Notes: generated by a model not told the origin, from the sequence alone. 64,000 bases of DNA from Bradyrhizobium icense (GCF_001693385.1 NZ_CP016428.1:3286001-3350000); one strand, 5' to 3'; positions 1 to 14,114 are shown, counted from the stretch's first letter. Made by a program: numbers and translations.

Positions 1-2227
<2,227 letters not shown>

Positions 2228-2245
2228 GGGTCTTTCCTCGTTATT

Positions 2246-2371
2246 CGTCGTCGTGCCCCGCGAAGGCGGGGCATCCAGTACGCCGTGACGTCAGCGATTG
2301 AATCGAGAATTCCCGGCGTACTGGGTCGCCCGGTCCCAGTGCGCAATTGCGCACAAGGCCGGGCGATGACA
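2246..2371. repeat. Palindromic intergenic repeat between gcvH and gcvP
   Basis: The 170-bp gap between gcvP and gcvH holds a GC-rich element with GCCCCGC/GCGGGGC and GTACGCCG/CGGCGTAC arms, an AATTGCGCA core and an end resembling GGGCGATGAC. It resembles the dispersed palindromic repeats common in Bradyrhizobium. It lies inside an operon, so it will be transcribed and may fold, affecting relative gcvP expression. Confidence 0.6.
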
Positions 2372-2401
2372 GTGAGTGTGTGGTGGCGGAGTGCCTCATC
2401 A

Positions 2402-2767
2402 TCACGCCGTGTGGGCCTTGTAGGCGGCCTCATCCATCAGGCCGCCGAGTTCGCTCTTGTCCGCGATCTTCAGCTTGAAGAACCAGGCCTTGCCGCCGGC
2501 GTCGGAGTTGACCAGTGCGGGTTCGGCGGCGAGCGCTTCGTTGACCTCGATGACCTCGCCGGAGATCGGCGCGTAGACGTCGGAAGCTGCCTTCACCGAT
2601 TCAACGACGGCGGCGGCTTCGGCCTTCTTCAGCGCGCGGCCGACCTTGGGTAGTTCGACGAACACGACGTCGCCGAGCTGCGATTGCGCATAATCGGTGA
2701 CGCCGATGGTGGCGACATCGCCCTCGATGCGGAGCCACTCATGGTCGGATGTGAACAACGTTGTCAT
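2402..2767 (-). CDS. gcvH: Glycine cleavage system H protein
   Basis: GcvH is the lipoyl carrier that shuttles the aminomethyl intermediate between GcvP, GcvT and the L protein. The predicted 121 residues match the usual 120-130. The lipoylated lysine is K59 in the motif [15 protein letters not shown] chose the start at 2767 ([13 protein letters not shown]) because GAGGGAAG lies a few bases upstream and the family begins at this point; an upstream in-frame ATG at 2791 would add only eight unconserved residues overlapping the gcvT end. It is 26 bp from gcvT, the same transcription unit. Confidence 0.97.
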   Translation of the reverse strand: MTTLFTSDHEWLRIEGDVATIGVTDYAQSQLGDVVFVELPKVGRALKKAEAAAVVESVKAASDVYAPISGEVIEVNEALAAEPALVNSDAGGKAWFFKLKIADKSELGGLMDEAAYKAHTA

Positions 2768-2793
2768 GAAAACTTCCCTCAGCGTTTGCAAGT

Positions 2794-3939
2794 TCAGCGT
2801 TTGTAGGTGTTGGGAACGAAGGGCATAGCTGCGACCTGCAGCGGCAGGCGCTGGCCGCGCACTTCGGCGAATACCTGCGCGCCGTTTGCGGCGAGCGCTG
2901 TCGGCAGATAGCCCATCGCAACCGGCGCATTGAGGCTCGGGCCGAAGCCGCCCGAGGTGACGTTGCCGACCGGCTCGCTTGAAGCGCTATCTGCGAATAG
3001 CACCGCGCCTTCGCGCACCGGCGCGCGGCCTTGCGCGCGCAAGCCGACGCGGCGGCGCGATGCGCCTTTCTCAAATTGTGAGAGGATTTTTTCCGCGCCC
3101 GGAAAGCCACCGGCGCGGGCGCCGCCGCTGCGGCGGCTTTTTTGCACCGACCATTCCAGCGCGCCCTCGACTGGCGTCGTCGTGGTGTCGAGGTCGTGGC
3201 CGTAGAGGCAGAGCCCGGCTTCCAGCCGCAGGCTGTCGCGCGCCCCTAAGCCAATCGGCAGCACGTCCGGATTATCCAGCAGTAGCGACACCAGCGCCTC
3301 GGCCTGTTCGGCCGGCACCGAAATCTCAAAACCGTCCTCGCCGGTATAGCCGGAGCGCGAGACGAAACAGTCGAAGGCGCCGATTTTGCGCGGTCCGGTA
3401 TCCATGAACCGCATGGCGGCAACGTCTGCGCCAAGCTTCGCCAGCACCGATTCCGCTTTCGGCCCCTGCAGCGCGATCAGCCCGCGCTGGCTAAGCGAAT
3501 CGATGATGCAGGTATCCGAGAGATGAGCGCGTAAGTGCGCTTCGTCCTCGGCCTTGCAGGCGGCGTTGACGACCAGAAACAGATGGTCGCCGAAGTTCGC
3601 CACCATCAGATCGTCGAGAATGCCGCCGTCATTATTGGTGAACTGGGCGTAGCGCTGCCGTCCCGGCGCAACGGCCAAGATGTCCTGCGGCACCAGCCGC
3701 TCCAGCGCCAGCGCCGCATCCTCGACCTTGCCGGTTTTCGCCCGCAGCGTGAGTTGGCCCATATGCGAGACGTCGAACAGGCCGGCGGCGCTTCGCGTAT
3801 GCAGATGTTCCCTGAGCACGCCGGCCGGGAATTGCACCGGCATCTCGTAGCCCGCAAAGGCAACCATTTTGCCGCCGCGCGCGACATGGAGCGCGTGGAA
3901 CGGGGTGCGTTTTAGGGGAGTTGCGTCGCGTGCCAGCAT
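2794..3939 (-). CDS. gcvT: Aminomethyltransferase, glycine cleavage T protein
   Basis: GcvT transfers the methylene group from aminomethyl-GcvH to tetrahydrofolate, releasing ammonia. The product is 381 residues, the usual size, and contains the folate-binding-domain motifs [14 protein letters not shown] and [13 protein letters not shown]. Two start codons are close together. I prefer 3939 ([15 protein letters not shown]) because the GAGGG within the upstream ATG codon context at 3954 sits eight bases before it; starting at 3954 adds five residues. It is the first gene of the operon, directly downstream of a tandem glycine riboswitch. Confidence 0.96.
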   Translation of the reverse strand: MLARDATPLKRTPFHALHVARGGKMVAFAGYEMPVQFPAGVLREHLHTRSAAGLFDVSHMGQLTLRAKTGKVEDAALALERLVPQDILAVAPGRQRYAQFTNNDGGILDDLMVANFGDHLFLVVNAACKAEDEAHLRAHLSDTCIIDSLSQRGLIALQGPKAESVLAKLGADVAAMRFMDTGPRKIGAFDCFVSRSGYTGEDGFEISVPAEQAEALVSLLLDNPDVLPIGLGARDSLRLEAGLCLYGHDLDTTTTPVEGALEWSVQKSRRSGGARAGGFPGAEKILSQFEKGASRRRVGLRAQGRAPVREGAVLFADSASSEPVGNVTSGGFGPSLNAPVAMGYLPTALAANGAQVFAEVRGQRLPLQVAAMPFVPNTYKR

Positions 3940-3990
3940 CGTTAAGGCCCTCATGGGTTCCGGAGACCAGCCTCCGAAAACCCAAAGAAA

Positions 3991-4164
3991 GCCCCATCTG
4001 TCGCTGTGCCTGAGAGTATTATCCCGTCGGCGGACGCCCTGGGCCAATGCAGCCCGGCGTCACTTTCCAGATGCTATTTCGTCACGCGGTCCGTTTGCCT
4101 GAGAGTTTCCGGGGCGGTTGCTCCTTCGGCGCCGGCGCTGAAGCCGATCTCTCCCGACGTGACG
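3991..4164 (-). promoter_or_regulatory. Tandem glycine riboswitch (two gcvT-type aptamers)
   Basis: Read on the minus strand, this leader has the conserved glycine aptamer blocks. The first aptamer (about 4164-4085) shows GGGAGAG, CGCCGAAGGAGCAA and GGAAACTCTCAGGCAAA. The second (about 4075-3991) repeats the pattern, ending in ACTCTCAGGCACAGCGACAG. It is immediately upstream of gcvT, the standard position for glycine-induced control of glycine cleavage. A short hairpin, CGGAG-6-CTCCG, at 3961-3976 between the second aptamer and the gcvT start could mask the ribosome site and act as the expression platform. The aptamers are recognised by conserved motifs; the switching mechanism is inference. 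Confidence 0.93.
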
Positions 4165-4383
4165 TCTTATAGATAAGAGGGAAACACAGCCCTGCCAAGC
4201 CTGTCAACGCAGCCGCAGCATTATCAACGGGACTTGCGCGCCCATCTTGTGTGCTGCGGCAAGCCTATGATCCGCCTGCACAGTTTCTGGACACCGCAGG
4301 CCGCCTTGTCTAAAAGCGTTCCGCCGGAAGGTTTAAAGGCTGGTTGTAGCCTGACCCGGCCCTTTTTTTCCGATTGGATGAAC

Positions 4384-7056
<2,673 letters not shown>

Positions 7057-7463
7057 GGGCGATTGTGCCGACGGCCGCTACATTCACCCTGAGCCCGCGC
7101 TGAACGGCGAGTTGGGCCTAGAATGCGGTAAGCAAGCGCCAACTATTGCAACGCTCGCACTCAAGTTTATCGGCGGCATTAAGATTTCGCCGTCGCCGAT
7201 TACGATGACGCCATCCAACCTAATCGCAGTGTCCGTAGAGCGGCCAGAAAGAATCTGAAGGCGTCTCGCTGTCGCGCCTCACGCAGGACATTCCCCAATC
7301 GATCGAACCATAGTCCTGCGCCGGATACCGCCATTCTCCCGCGCTCAGATGATCCTGTTACCGCGCGATGCTGTGCCGCTTCTTCGTTCTTGCGCCGCTG
7401 GAACTTAGAGGGCCGGGAAAAGTTTGCAACTCGCCAATTGAGCCTCGGTCCTGGAAGGTGACG
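7057..7463. other. Intergenic gap alaS to rlpA-like gene
   Basis: About 400 bp with no convincing gene, RNA or terminator. The open frame that enters it from the following gene has no family similarity or signal peptide at its upstream starts, so I treat it as non-coding. Confidence 0.5.
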
Positions 7464-7787
7464 ATGATCCGCCCGATATGCGCCGCCTTGGCGCTCACCT
7501 GTCTATCTGCGCCGGCATTCGCCGAAACCTGTATTGCTTCTCGCTATGGCTACAGCGGTGGCCGAACCGCATCGGGGGAGCGGATGAATCCAAATGTGAT
7601 GACCGCGGCGCATCGTGCAAGACCATTCGGTTCTCACGTCACAGTCACCTCACATTCCACCGGGCGAAGTGTCACAGTCCGGATAAATGATCGTGGTCCG
7701 TTCGTGAAGGGACGGTGCATAGACCTATCCACAGGGGCTGCCCGTGTACTTGGCTTCACCGGGATTGCGAAGGTCTCTCTCCGCTGA
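7464..7787 (+). CDS. Short exported RlpA-like double-psi beta-barrel protein
   Basis: A 107-residue secreted protein with a signal peptide (residues 1-20, cleavage after APAFA) followed by a double-psi beta-barrel domain. SRYGYSGGRTASGERMN and ITNDRGPF-like VRINDRGPFVKGR are the RlpA family signatures, and the catalytic Asp lies in NDRGPF. RlpA proteins are septal lytic transglycosylases that cut denuded glycan strands. This one lacks the C-terminal SPOR domain and the lipobox of canonical RlpA, so it may be a minimal cell-wall hydrolase or only RlpA-like. The start at 7464 is preceded by GGAAGG at a good distance. Confidence 0.85.
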   Translation: MIRPICAALALTCLSAPAFAETCIASRYGYSGGRTASGERMNPNVMTAAHRARPFGSHVTVTSHSTGRSVTVRINDRGPFVKGRCIDLSTGAARVLGFTGIAKVSLR

Positions 7788-8042
7788 AGTAGATGACGCC
7801 AAGTGGGAAGCTGTCGTGCTTTGATCGTCGTCGTTTTGTAGCGCACGACGAACGACCCAATGCGGACGCTAAGTCGTGATGTGCGGTGCACCGTTCTATG
7901 GCTCGGCCCGTCGCTGGCAATTCGGCCCCGGTGCGAGCATAGTTGCGGGCGTCACAATTCCGGATAGGTTCATCGGCGTTGATGATGTGGACTCTCCCGG
8001 TCAACGCCGCCGATCCCCGGTTCGGACAACCGGAGTCCCGCC

Positions 8043-8717
8043 ATGTCTGTCACGGCTTCCAGCGAAACACACCGCCAACACACCTTCAATTCTGCTGAAA
8101 TGGGCGCCATCGCACATCTCTACCGAGGCGAGGTCTACCGCTCGACGATCTGGAGAACGCGCCTCGACAACACGACGAACTGGGCGATCGTCACAATGGG
8201 CATCGCCCTGTCGACGACCTTTTCGAGCCCGGAAGCTTCACCGCTGCCACTCCTGCTCGTAGGCTTGCTCATTGCCGTGTTTCTCGGCATGGAGGCGCGA
8301 CGTTATCGCTACTTCAATGTCTGGCGCGCCCGAGCCCGGTGGATGGAAACGAATTTCTACGCGCCGATATTCACCGGTGAAGCCCGCGACGATAGCTGGC
8401 AGGTGATACTCGGGCGCGACTACACCGCGCCTCGCCACCACATTTCGTTTGTCCGCGCAGCGGGGCGGCGGCTGCGTCGCAACTACGTCTGGATTCTCGC
8501 CGTCCAGGTGATTGCCTATTACGGCAAGATCGCAATCCATCCGGCGCCTGCGTCAACCTTGGCGGAATTTGTCGATCGAGCCGCAGTCGGACCGATACCC
8601 GGCTGGGTCGTTCTGATAGTAGGATTTGCCTACAATCTCGGCTGGCTGGCGTTCGCGTTCGGCACCATGTGGCTCGACGAACGCGAGCACCGGGGCGACA
8701 GGGTGGCGATGGGTTAG
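8043..8717 (+). CDS. DUF2270 integral membrane protein
   Basis: A 224-residue protein matching the DUF2270 family, whose function is unknown. After a hydrophilic N-terminus come two closely spaced membrane segments (about residues 46-84), a central soluble loop containing MEARRYRYFNVWRARARWME, and two C-terminal membrane segments (about 148-166 and 184-206). The charged loop next to a helix pair suggests an oligomeric membrane protein, but no activity can be assigned. It stands alone between the RlpA-like gene and a convergent DUF3455 gene. Confidence 0.82.
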   Translation: MSVTASSETHRQHTFNSAEMGAIAHLYRGEVYRSTIWRTRLDNTTNWAIVTMGIALSTTFSSPEASPLPLLLVGLLIAVFLGMEARRYRYFNVWRARARWMETNFYAPIFTGEARDDSWQVILGRDYTAPRHHISFVRAAGRRLRRNYVWILAVQVIAYYGKIAIHPAPASTLAEFVDRAAVGPIPGWVVLIVGFAYNLGWLAFAFGTMWLDEREHRGDRVAMG

Positions 8718-8742
8718 CGGCAGCCCTGGCTCATTTGAAGCT

Positions 8743-8801
8743 CGTCATAGCCGGTAAACCGCGCGATGCGCGTCTTCGCGTCAGGTGTTCCGGCCATGAC
8801 G
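8743..8801. repeat. Short palindromic repeat, degenerate
   Basis: The ends read CGTCATAGCCGG and CCGGCCATGACG, with an inner GCGCGATGCGCG palindrome. It resembles a degraded copy of the CGTCATGGCCGGGC repeat family seen at 25854-25942 and lies between two convergent genes, where it could also act as a terminator. Confidence 0.4.
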
Positions 8802-8811
8802 GAGAAGGCGT

Positions 8812-9318
8812 TCAGCTCTTGCGCAGGAATACGTAGTCCGCGGAGTAGGGCACGTTGCGATAGTTCCCCGCCTTATCGCAGGCGCCTTCGAGTTTTCCGC
8901 CCGACGTGTTGATCCGCTGCACCGTAGTGACGCCGGAGAGGATGCCGGTGCCGCGGCCGGACGTCACTTCCAGCTTCAGCCATGGAATATCGTTCGGCGT
9001 TGCGCCGGGCGCATTGCCGACGGCCTTGCCGACGACGGCGCTAGAGTCGATGTGCTCCCAGTTCGGCCCGGTGTAGTGCCGACCGACGGTCTTGCCGTCG
9101 AGCAGCAGCGTCGCGATCGGCTCGCGGAATGTCCAGGCCAGCTTGCCGTCGTTGCCGGCCCTGCATTCGTAGACCTGCGCGCCTTCGGCGTGGAGGGTGA
9201 GCACGGTTTTTTCTCCCGGCGCCGCGATGGCATCGGGAAGCGGCGTCTGGGTGGAGGCGGTTGAAAGCGACGCCAACAACGAGAGAATCGTAACTGCAGT
9301 ACTTCTAAGCAGCGACAT
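8812..9318 (-). CDS. DUF3455 exported protein
   Basis: A 168-residue protein with an N-terminal signal peptide (to about residue 23, STASTQ) and the DUF3455 pattern: GAQVYECRA near the start, GRHYTGPNWEH in the middle and GACDKAGNYRNVPYSADYVFL at the end. The family is widespread in bacteria and fungi, usually secreted, and of unknown function. The start has GGAG eight bases upstream. It is not obviously part of an operon; icd lies behind it on the same strand, separated by a palindromic repeat. Confidence 0.85.
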   Translation of the reverse strand: MSLLRSTAVTILSLLASLSTASTQTPLPDAIAAPGEKTVLTLHAEGAQVYECRAGNDGKLAWTFREPIATLLLDGKTVGRHYTGPNWEHIDSSAVVGKAVGNAPGATPNDIPWLKLEVTSGRGTGILSGVTTVQRINTSGGKLEGACDKAGNYRNVPYSADYVFLRKS

Positions 9319-9341
9319 TGCGGCGCTCCGTCGTTAGTCTC

Positions 9342-9422
9342 CGTCATTGCGAGCGCAGCGAAGCAATCCTTGGTGCCGCAGGCTAAGAAATGGATTGCTT
9401 CGCTTTGCTCCTCGCAATGACG
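9342..9422. repeat. Palindromic repeat, CGTCATTGCGAGC family
   Basis: The left arm at 9342-9369 reads CGTCATTGCGAGCGCAGCGA and continues AGCAATCC; the right arm at 9392-9422 is its near-perfect complement ending in CTCGCAATGACG. The arms could form a stem of about 28 bp with a 22-base loop. Identical-looking elements are widespread between genes in Rhizobiales. It lies between icd and the DUF3455 gene, both on the minus strand. Confidence 0.8.
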
Positions 9423-9453
9423 TGGATAGGACTTCGCGGAATACGAAGGCGGC

Positions 9454-10668
9454 CTATGCCGCCATCGCCTTCTCGAGATTGGCCGCGACCTTGTCGAGGA
9501 AGCCGGTCGTGGACAGCCAGCGCTGATCGGCACCGACCAAAAGCGCGAGGTCCTTGGTCATGTAGCCTTCCTCGACGGTCGCAACGCAGACCTTTTCCAG
9601 CGTGTCGGCGAATTTCGCGAGCTGCGGGTTGTTGTCGAGCTTGGCGCGGTGGGCGAGGCCGCGGGTCCAGGCGAAGATCGACGCGATCGAGTTGGTCGAG
9701 GTCTCCTTGCCCTTCTGGTGCTCACGGTAGTGCCGGGTCACCGTGCCGTGCGCGGCTTCAGCTTCCACCGTCTTGCCGTCCGGTGTCAGCAGCACCGAAG
9801 TCATCAGGCCGAGCGAGCCGTAGCCCTGCGCCACCGTATCCGACTGCACGTCGCCGTCGTAGTTCTTGCAGGCCCAGACGTAGCCGCCGGACCATTTCAG
9901 CGCGGAAGCCACCATGTCGTCGATCAGGCGGTGTTCGTAGGTGAGCCGCTTGGCCTCGAATTCCTTCTTGAACTCGCGGTCGTAGACGTCCTGGAAGATG
10001 TCCTTGAAGCGGCCGTCATAGACCTTGAGAATCGTGTTCTTGGTCGAGAGGTAGACGGGGTAGCCGCGCAGCAGGCCGTAATTGAAGGAGGCGCGGGCGA
10101 AGTCGATGATGGAATCGTCGAGGTTGTACATCCCCATCGCGACGCCCGCATCGGGCGCCTTGAAGACTTCCTTCTCGATGATGGTGCCGTCCTCGCCGAC
10201 GAACTTCATCGTCAGCGCGCCCTTGCCGGGGAACTTGAAGTCGGTGGCGCGGTACTGGTCGCCAAAGGCGTGGCGGCCGATGATGATCGGCTTGGTCCAG
10301 CCGGGAACCAGGCGCGGCACGTTCTTGCAGATGATCGGCTCGCGGAAGATGACGCCGCCGAGGATGTTGCGGATGGTGCCGTTCGGCGACTTCCACATCT
10401 CCTTCAAGCCGAATTCCTTCACCCGGGCTTCATCAGGGGTGATGGTGGCGCATTTGACGCCGACGCCGACCTTCTTGATGGCGTTGGCGGCGTCGATCGT
10501 GACCTGGTCGTTGGTCTGGTCGCGGTATTCCATTCCGAGGTCAAAATACAACAGCTCGACATCCAGGAACGGGTTGATCAGCTTGTCCTTGATGTACTGC
10601 CAGATGATCCGGGTCATCTCGTCGCCATCGAGTTCGACGACGGGGTTGGTCACCTTGATTTTTGCCAT
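9454..10668 (-). CDS. icd: NADP-dependent isocitrate dehydrogenase
   Basis: Icd converts isocitrate to 2-oxoglutarate and CO2 in the TCA cycle. The 404-residue length and motifs ([14 protein letters not shown] at the start, [11 protein letters not shown] for substrate binding, [17 protein letters not shown] for coenzyme binding) place it in the homodimeric subfamily shared with mitochondrial and cytosolic eukaryotic IDH, as usual in Rhizobiales, rather than the E. coli type. The start is [15 protein letters not shown] at 10668; only a weak AAAAGG ribosome site is visible. It is monocistronic. Confidence 0.97.
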   Translation of the reverse strand: MAKIKVTNPVVELDGDEMTRIIWQYIKDKLINPFLDVELLYFDLGMEYRDQTNDQVTIDAANAIKKVGVGVKCATITPDEARVKEFGLKEMWKSPNGTIRNILGGVIFREPIICKNVPRLVPGWTKPIIIGRHAFGDQYRATDFKFPGKGALTMKFVGEDGTIIEKEVFKAPDAGVAMGMYNLDDSIIDFARASFNYGLLRGYPVYLSTKNTILKVYDGRFKDIFQDVYDREFKKEFEAKRLTYEHRLIDDMVASALKWSGGYVWACKNYDGDVQSDTVAQGYGSLGLMTSVLLTPDGKTVEAEAAHGTVTRHYREHQKGKETSTNSIASIFAWTRGLAHRAKLDNNPQLAKFADTLEKVCVATVEEGYMTKDLALLVGADQRWLSTTGFLDKVAANLEKAMAA

Positions 10669-10832
10669 GACGGAGGGGGCCTTTTCTCGGAAAACCGCGC
10701 GTTTGGGGCGGGGTGGGTGATTATGGGCGGGCTATAGCACCGCAAATCGGTCGGCGGAAGCTGGGGCAGGTCCGACTTTTAGCCCATCTTTCAGGCGCGG
10801 AATGCATGGGGGCAGTGCGGTTGAAGCCGCGT

Positions 10833-10947
10833 TCCCCGGATGCTGAGCAGCTCGAAGTGATGCGCTGCTGAGTCGGGGCGCACACGTGGCGGCGGTGGGT
10901 CCCGGCTCTGCGGTGCTGCTCCAAGCGCTGCACCGCGTCCGGGACAC
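10833..10947. repeat. Dispersed repeat, GTGTCCCGGACGC family, copy 1
   Basis: Read on the minus strand it begins GTGTCCCGGACGCGGTGCAG, contains a central GCCGGGACCCACC and ends near CATCCGGGG. A second copy lies at 23972-24110 in the opposite orientation. It occupies the middle of the 558-bp gap between icd and the TrmJ-like gene. Apart from a hairpin at 11124-11148, I see nothing else in that gap. Confidence 0.65.
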
Positions 10948-11123
10948 GGTGTCTGGCCGCACAGCGTTGGATCAAACCGCCGCCCAATGCCGACATTCGG
11001 GAAAGTGAGGAGGCATGCGCTAACTTGGCAGATCGAGCCTTCTTCACCGCAAAGAGCCGCATTTGGAGGCTTTGACCGAACGTCAAACCACGATACTAAC
11101 CTCATTATTTTGCTTGAGAATTC

Positions 11124-11148
11124 TGGCCGCTTTGGTGAAAAGCGGCCA
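11124..11148. other. Strong hairpin upstream of the TrmJ-like gene
   Basis: TGGCCGCTTT, a short loop, then AAAAGCGGCCA form a stem of about ten base pairs. It lies 80-100 bp upstream of the next gene. No T-run follows on either strand, so it is not a classical terminator. It may be an operator, a leader structure or a small repeat. Confidence 0.4.
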
Positions 11149-11226
11149 ACCATGAGGCTTTGGATCAGGCGCTTGGCAAGCCGATTCAAGATCTTTGGAA
11201 GTTGAATCAGAAAGTGAAGTCGAGAC

Positions 11227-12426
11227 ATGTCCGGCACCGATAAAACCAAGACTGGTTTGGACTTGGCCGGGCCAATTGTGATCCTCGTCGAGCCGCAGCT
11301 CGGCGAGAATATCGGCATGGCCGCGCGCGCGATGGGCAATTTCGCGCTGTCGCGTCTGCGGATCGTCAATCCGCGCGACGGCTGGCCGAACATCGCGGCG
11401 CAGCGGGCGGCGGCCGGCGCCGACCAGATTCTGGAGCAGGTGCAGTTGTTCGACACGGTGGAACAGGCGGTGGCTGATCTGACGCTGCTATTCGCCACCA
11501 CCGCGCGCGCCCACGACCAGGCCAAGCCGGTGGTTGGGCCTGAGAAGGCCGCACGCGAGATCGTGGCACATGTCGGAGCCGGCGGCGGGGCCGGTATCCT
11601 GTTCGGCCGCGAGCGCTACGGACTGCAAAACGAGGAGGTGGCGCTCGCCAACCGGATCATCACCTTTCCGGTCAATCCGGGATTCGCGTCGCTCAATCTG
11701 GCGCAGGCGGTGCTGTTGATCGGCTACGAGTGGTTCAAGCTGTCGACCGGCGGCACGTTGCCATTCGCGATGCCAGAGCGGTCGGAACCGGCGTCGCAAC
11801 ATCAGATGCAGGCCTTCTTCGACAATCTGGTTCGGGAACTCGACAAGGCCGAATTCCTCCGCCCGCGCGAGAAGCGCGAGACCATGCTGGTGAACCTGCG
11901 CAACATCTTCACCCGGATGGACCCGACCAAGCAGGACATGCACACCCTGCACGGGGTGGTGATGGCGATCGCCGAGGGACGCAAGGGTCCGGCCAAGGGC
12001 GGCGTGCTCGACGGCGAACAGGCGACGCGGCTGCGGGCGCTGTTGGCCGAGCACGGGCAGGGGCCGGCGGTGCCTGGCGACAGCTCGACCGTGCGAGGGC
12101 TCGCCCGGTTGCTCCGGCGCAACCCGACCGATGCCGAGCGGATATTGTGGCAGGCACTGACCCGCGACCGCCGTTTCGCCGGCCAGTTCAAGCGCCAGAC
12201 CCCGGTCGGGCGCCATATCCCCGACTTCGTGTCCTTCGTGCATCGCCTCGCTATCGAACTGGTCAATCCGAACGAGACCGAGGCGATTGTGGCCGACCGC
12301 GCTGGGCGGCAGGCGTGGCTGGAGGCGAGGGATTACCGCGTAATCGAGATGCGGGTCGCTGATGTGGAGCGGGATCTGGCAACTGAGTTGGGACGACTCG
12401 AGGCGAGCCTGCGCGACCGCGGCTAG
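11227..12426 (+). CDS. TrmJ-like RNA 2'-O-methyltransferase fused to a DUF559 domain
   Basis: A 399-residue fusion. Residues 14-250 form a SPOUT methyltransferase of the TrmJ/TrmH group with all three motifs: PQLGENIGMAARAMGNF (22-39), LFGRERYGL (126-133) and NPGFASLNLAQAV (150-162). TrmJ methylates the ribose at tRNA position 32. Residues 288-390 match the DUF559/Vsr-like nuclease fold (RRNPTDAERILWQAL, FKRQTPVGRHIPDF). D333 is kept, but the usual acidic ExDG motif is ELVNP here, with E344 followed by V-N, so nuclease activity is doubtful. Many TrmJ proteins end near residue 250; the extension is the unusual part. Confidence 0.88.
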   Translation: MSGTDKTKTGLDLAGPIVILVEPQLGENIGMAARAMGNFALSRLRIVNPRDGWPNIAAQRAAAGADQILEQVQLFDTVEQAVADLTLLFATTARAHDQAKPVVGPEKAAREIVAHVGAGGGAGILFGRERYGLQNEEVALANRIITFPVNPGFASLNLAQAVLLIGYEWFKLSTGGTLPFAMPERSEPASQHQMQAFFDNLVRELDKAEFLRPREKRETMLVNLRNIFTRMDPTKQDMHTLHGVVMAIAEGRKGPAKGGVLDGEQATRLRALLAEHGQGPAVPGDSSTVRGLARLLRRNPTDAERILWQALTRDRRFAGQFKRQTPVGRHIPDFVSFVHRLAIELVNPNETEAIVADRAGRQAWLEARDYRVIEMRVADVERDLATELGRLEASLRDRG

Positions 12427-12644
12427 CATCCGGCCGGCGGGCACATTATCGCGAGGTGGCCGTCGGCGCTGCTGTCCCCGCGCGCACAAAGGAGGTAAGC
12501 TCGCATCGCTGGGACAGCACGTCGCTAGACGCCACTTGCCATGGTGCCTTGATCGCGACCCGGCCGCACCGATCGTGCATTCGACGCCGGCAAGCAAAGT
12601 CAAGCGGCTGCAGTCCGATCGACAACGCAAATCGGAGGTGTGCA

Positions 12645-13277
12645 ATGGCGACATCTGACTGGCGTCTCGAAGGCGAATGGATCAAGAACTGCAATTGCGC
12701 GTTTGGCTGTCCGTGCGATTTCAACGCGCGGCCGAGCCAGGGCTATTGCAAGGGCCTGGTCGGCATGCGGATCACCAAAGGACATTTCGAGAGCACCAGC
12801 CTCGACGGCCTAGTTTTCGCGGTTACGGTTGATTTTCCCGGAGCGCTGCATGAAGGCAATGGCCAGATGCAGCCGATCATCGACGAGCGCGCCACGGCTG
12901 AGCAGCGCGAAGGCCTTTTCAACATCATGTCGGGCAAGCATTCCGCTGAAGGCACGCTGTTTCATATCTTCAGCCTGATCGTGACGAAAATCCATGAACC
13001 GGTGTTTGTGCCGTTCGAGTTTTCGTTCGACAAGGACGGACGCGTCGCGCGTGTCGTGGCCAAGGGCGTGCTGGAGACCGAAGTCGAGCCGATCAAGAAT
13101 CCGGTGACCGGGCAGCCGCATCGCATTCAGGTCGTGATGCCCGAGGGCTTCGAACACCGCGTTGCCGAGATTGCCTCGGCCAACATCCGCTCGACGGGCG
13201 CGATCAAGTTCGACACCAAGGGGTCGCACAGTTCGCTGGCGAACGTCGTCCAGACGCCGGAGGGCGTCGCGGCCTGA
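12645..13277 (+). CDS. DUF1326 cysteine-motif protein
   Basis: A 210-residue cytosolic-looking protein of family DUF1326. The N-terminal motif NCNCAFGCPCDF (C16, C18, C22, C24) suggests metal binding; the rest has the family pattern GxxVFAVTVDFPGALHEGNG. Function is unknown. The start at 12645 is preceded by GGAGG; the longer open frame upstream (to 12456) has no family similarity. It is followed 42 bp later by a DUF2182 membrane protein, a pairing that recurs in many bacteria and suggests a two-component membrane system, possibly for metal handling. Confidence 0.88.
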   Translation: MATSDWRLEGEWIKNCNCAFGCPCDFNARPSQGYCKGLVGMRITKGHFESTSLDGLVFAVTVDFPGALHEGNGQMQPIIDERATAEQREGLFNIMSGKHSAEGTLFHIFSLIVTKIHEPVFVPFEFSFDKDGRVARVVAKGVLETEVEPIKNPVTGQPHRIQVVMPEGFEHRVAEIASANIRSTGAIKFDTKGSHSSLANVVQTPEGVAA

Positions 13278-13319
13278 CGCTGCATTCGACGTGGCGTTAC
13301 CGTGGCGGAGGTTAAGTCC

Positions 13320-14114
13320 ATGTCCGGGACCTCTGCGCTTGAACAGACCTTGCGCCACGATCGCCTGATCGTGGCATTCAGCATGGCTACCGTGGTTGCC
13401 TTCGCCTGGGGCTATCTGGTCGCCGGCGCCGGCATCGACATGAGCATGGCCGATATGCCCATGGACCCGGAGCCGTGGTCGCCCTCGCAGGCCGCGCTGA
13501 TGTTCGCGATGTGGTGGGTGATGATGGTCGCGATGATGGTGCCGAGCGCGGCGCCGATGGTGCTGCTGTTCACGGCAATCAAGCGGAGGCAGGCAACGGA
13601 GAATCCTGTCATCTCAAGCTGGCTCTTTCTCGCCGGCTATCTCCTGATATGGTCCGGCTTCAGCCTGGCCGCGGTCGCGGTGCAGTGGGCACTCGACCAG
13701 GCCGGGTTGCTGTCCGGCATGATGGCGAGCACCAGCAGCATGCTCGCCGGCATCATCCTGCTTGCCGCCGGGCTCTATCAGCTCACGCCGATCAAGCGCG
13801 CCTGCCTGCGGTACTGCCAGAATCCGGTGTTGTTCCTGAGTCGCCACTGGCAACCGGGTGCCATCGGAGCTCTGCGAATGGGTTTCCGGCACGGCAGCTA
13901 CTGTGTCGGCTGTTGCTGGTTTCTCATGGCGCTGCTGTTCGTTGCCGGCGTGATGAACCTGCTGTGGATCGCAGCGGTCGCGATCTATGTCGCCTTCGAG
14001 AAACTGCTGCCCCGCAGCCTATGGCTCAGCCGCGCCGCCGGCGTGGGCCTGATCCTGGCTGGTGGGGTTGTGTTGGCGCGCAGCCTTGTGACGACGGCTT
14101 CCGCATCGCTGTAG
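13320..14114 (+). CDS. DUF2182 integral membrane protein
   Basis: A 264-residue polytopic membrane protein of family DUF2182 (predicted metal-binding membrane protein). About seven hydrophobic segments are visible. Family signatures are the Met-rich MWWVMMVAMMVPSAAPM (around residues 61-77) and HGSYCVGCCWFLM, where the clustered Cys and Met are candidate metal ligands. I chose the ATG at 13320 because GGAGG lies eight bases before it; a GTG at 13302 in frame is possible. It is translationally close to the DUF1326 gene and probably co-transcribed. Function is unknown. Confidence 0.87.
   Translation: MSGTSALEQTLRHDRLIVAFSMATVVAFAWGYLVAGAGIDMSMADMPMDPEPWSPSQAALMFAMWWVMMVAMMVPSAAPMVLLFTAIKRRQATENPVISSWLFLAGYLLIWSGFSLAAVAVQWALDQAGLLSGMMASTSSMLAGIILLAAGLYQLTPIKRACLRYCQNPVLFLSRHWQPGAIGALRMGFRHGSYCVGCCWFLMALLFVAGVMNLLWIAAVAIYVAFEKLLPRSLWLSRAAGVGLILAGGVVLARSLVTTASASL

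Noticed and set aside
9649..10737. 362-codon plus-strand open frame opposite icd
   Set aside because: icd is complete and conserved on the minus strand; the frame is its shadow.
10987..11205. 72-codon open frame upstream of the TrmJ-like gene
   Set aside because: No ribosome site, no conserved pattern, and it spans the hairpin at 11124-11148.
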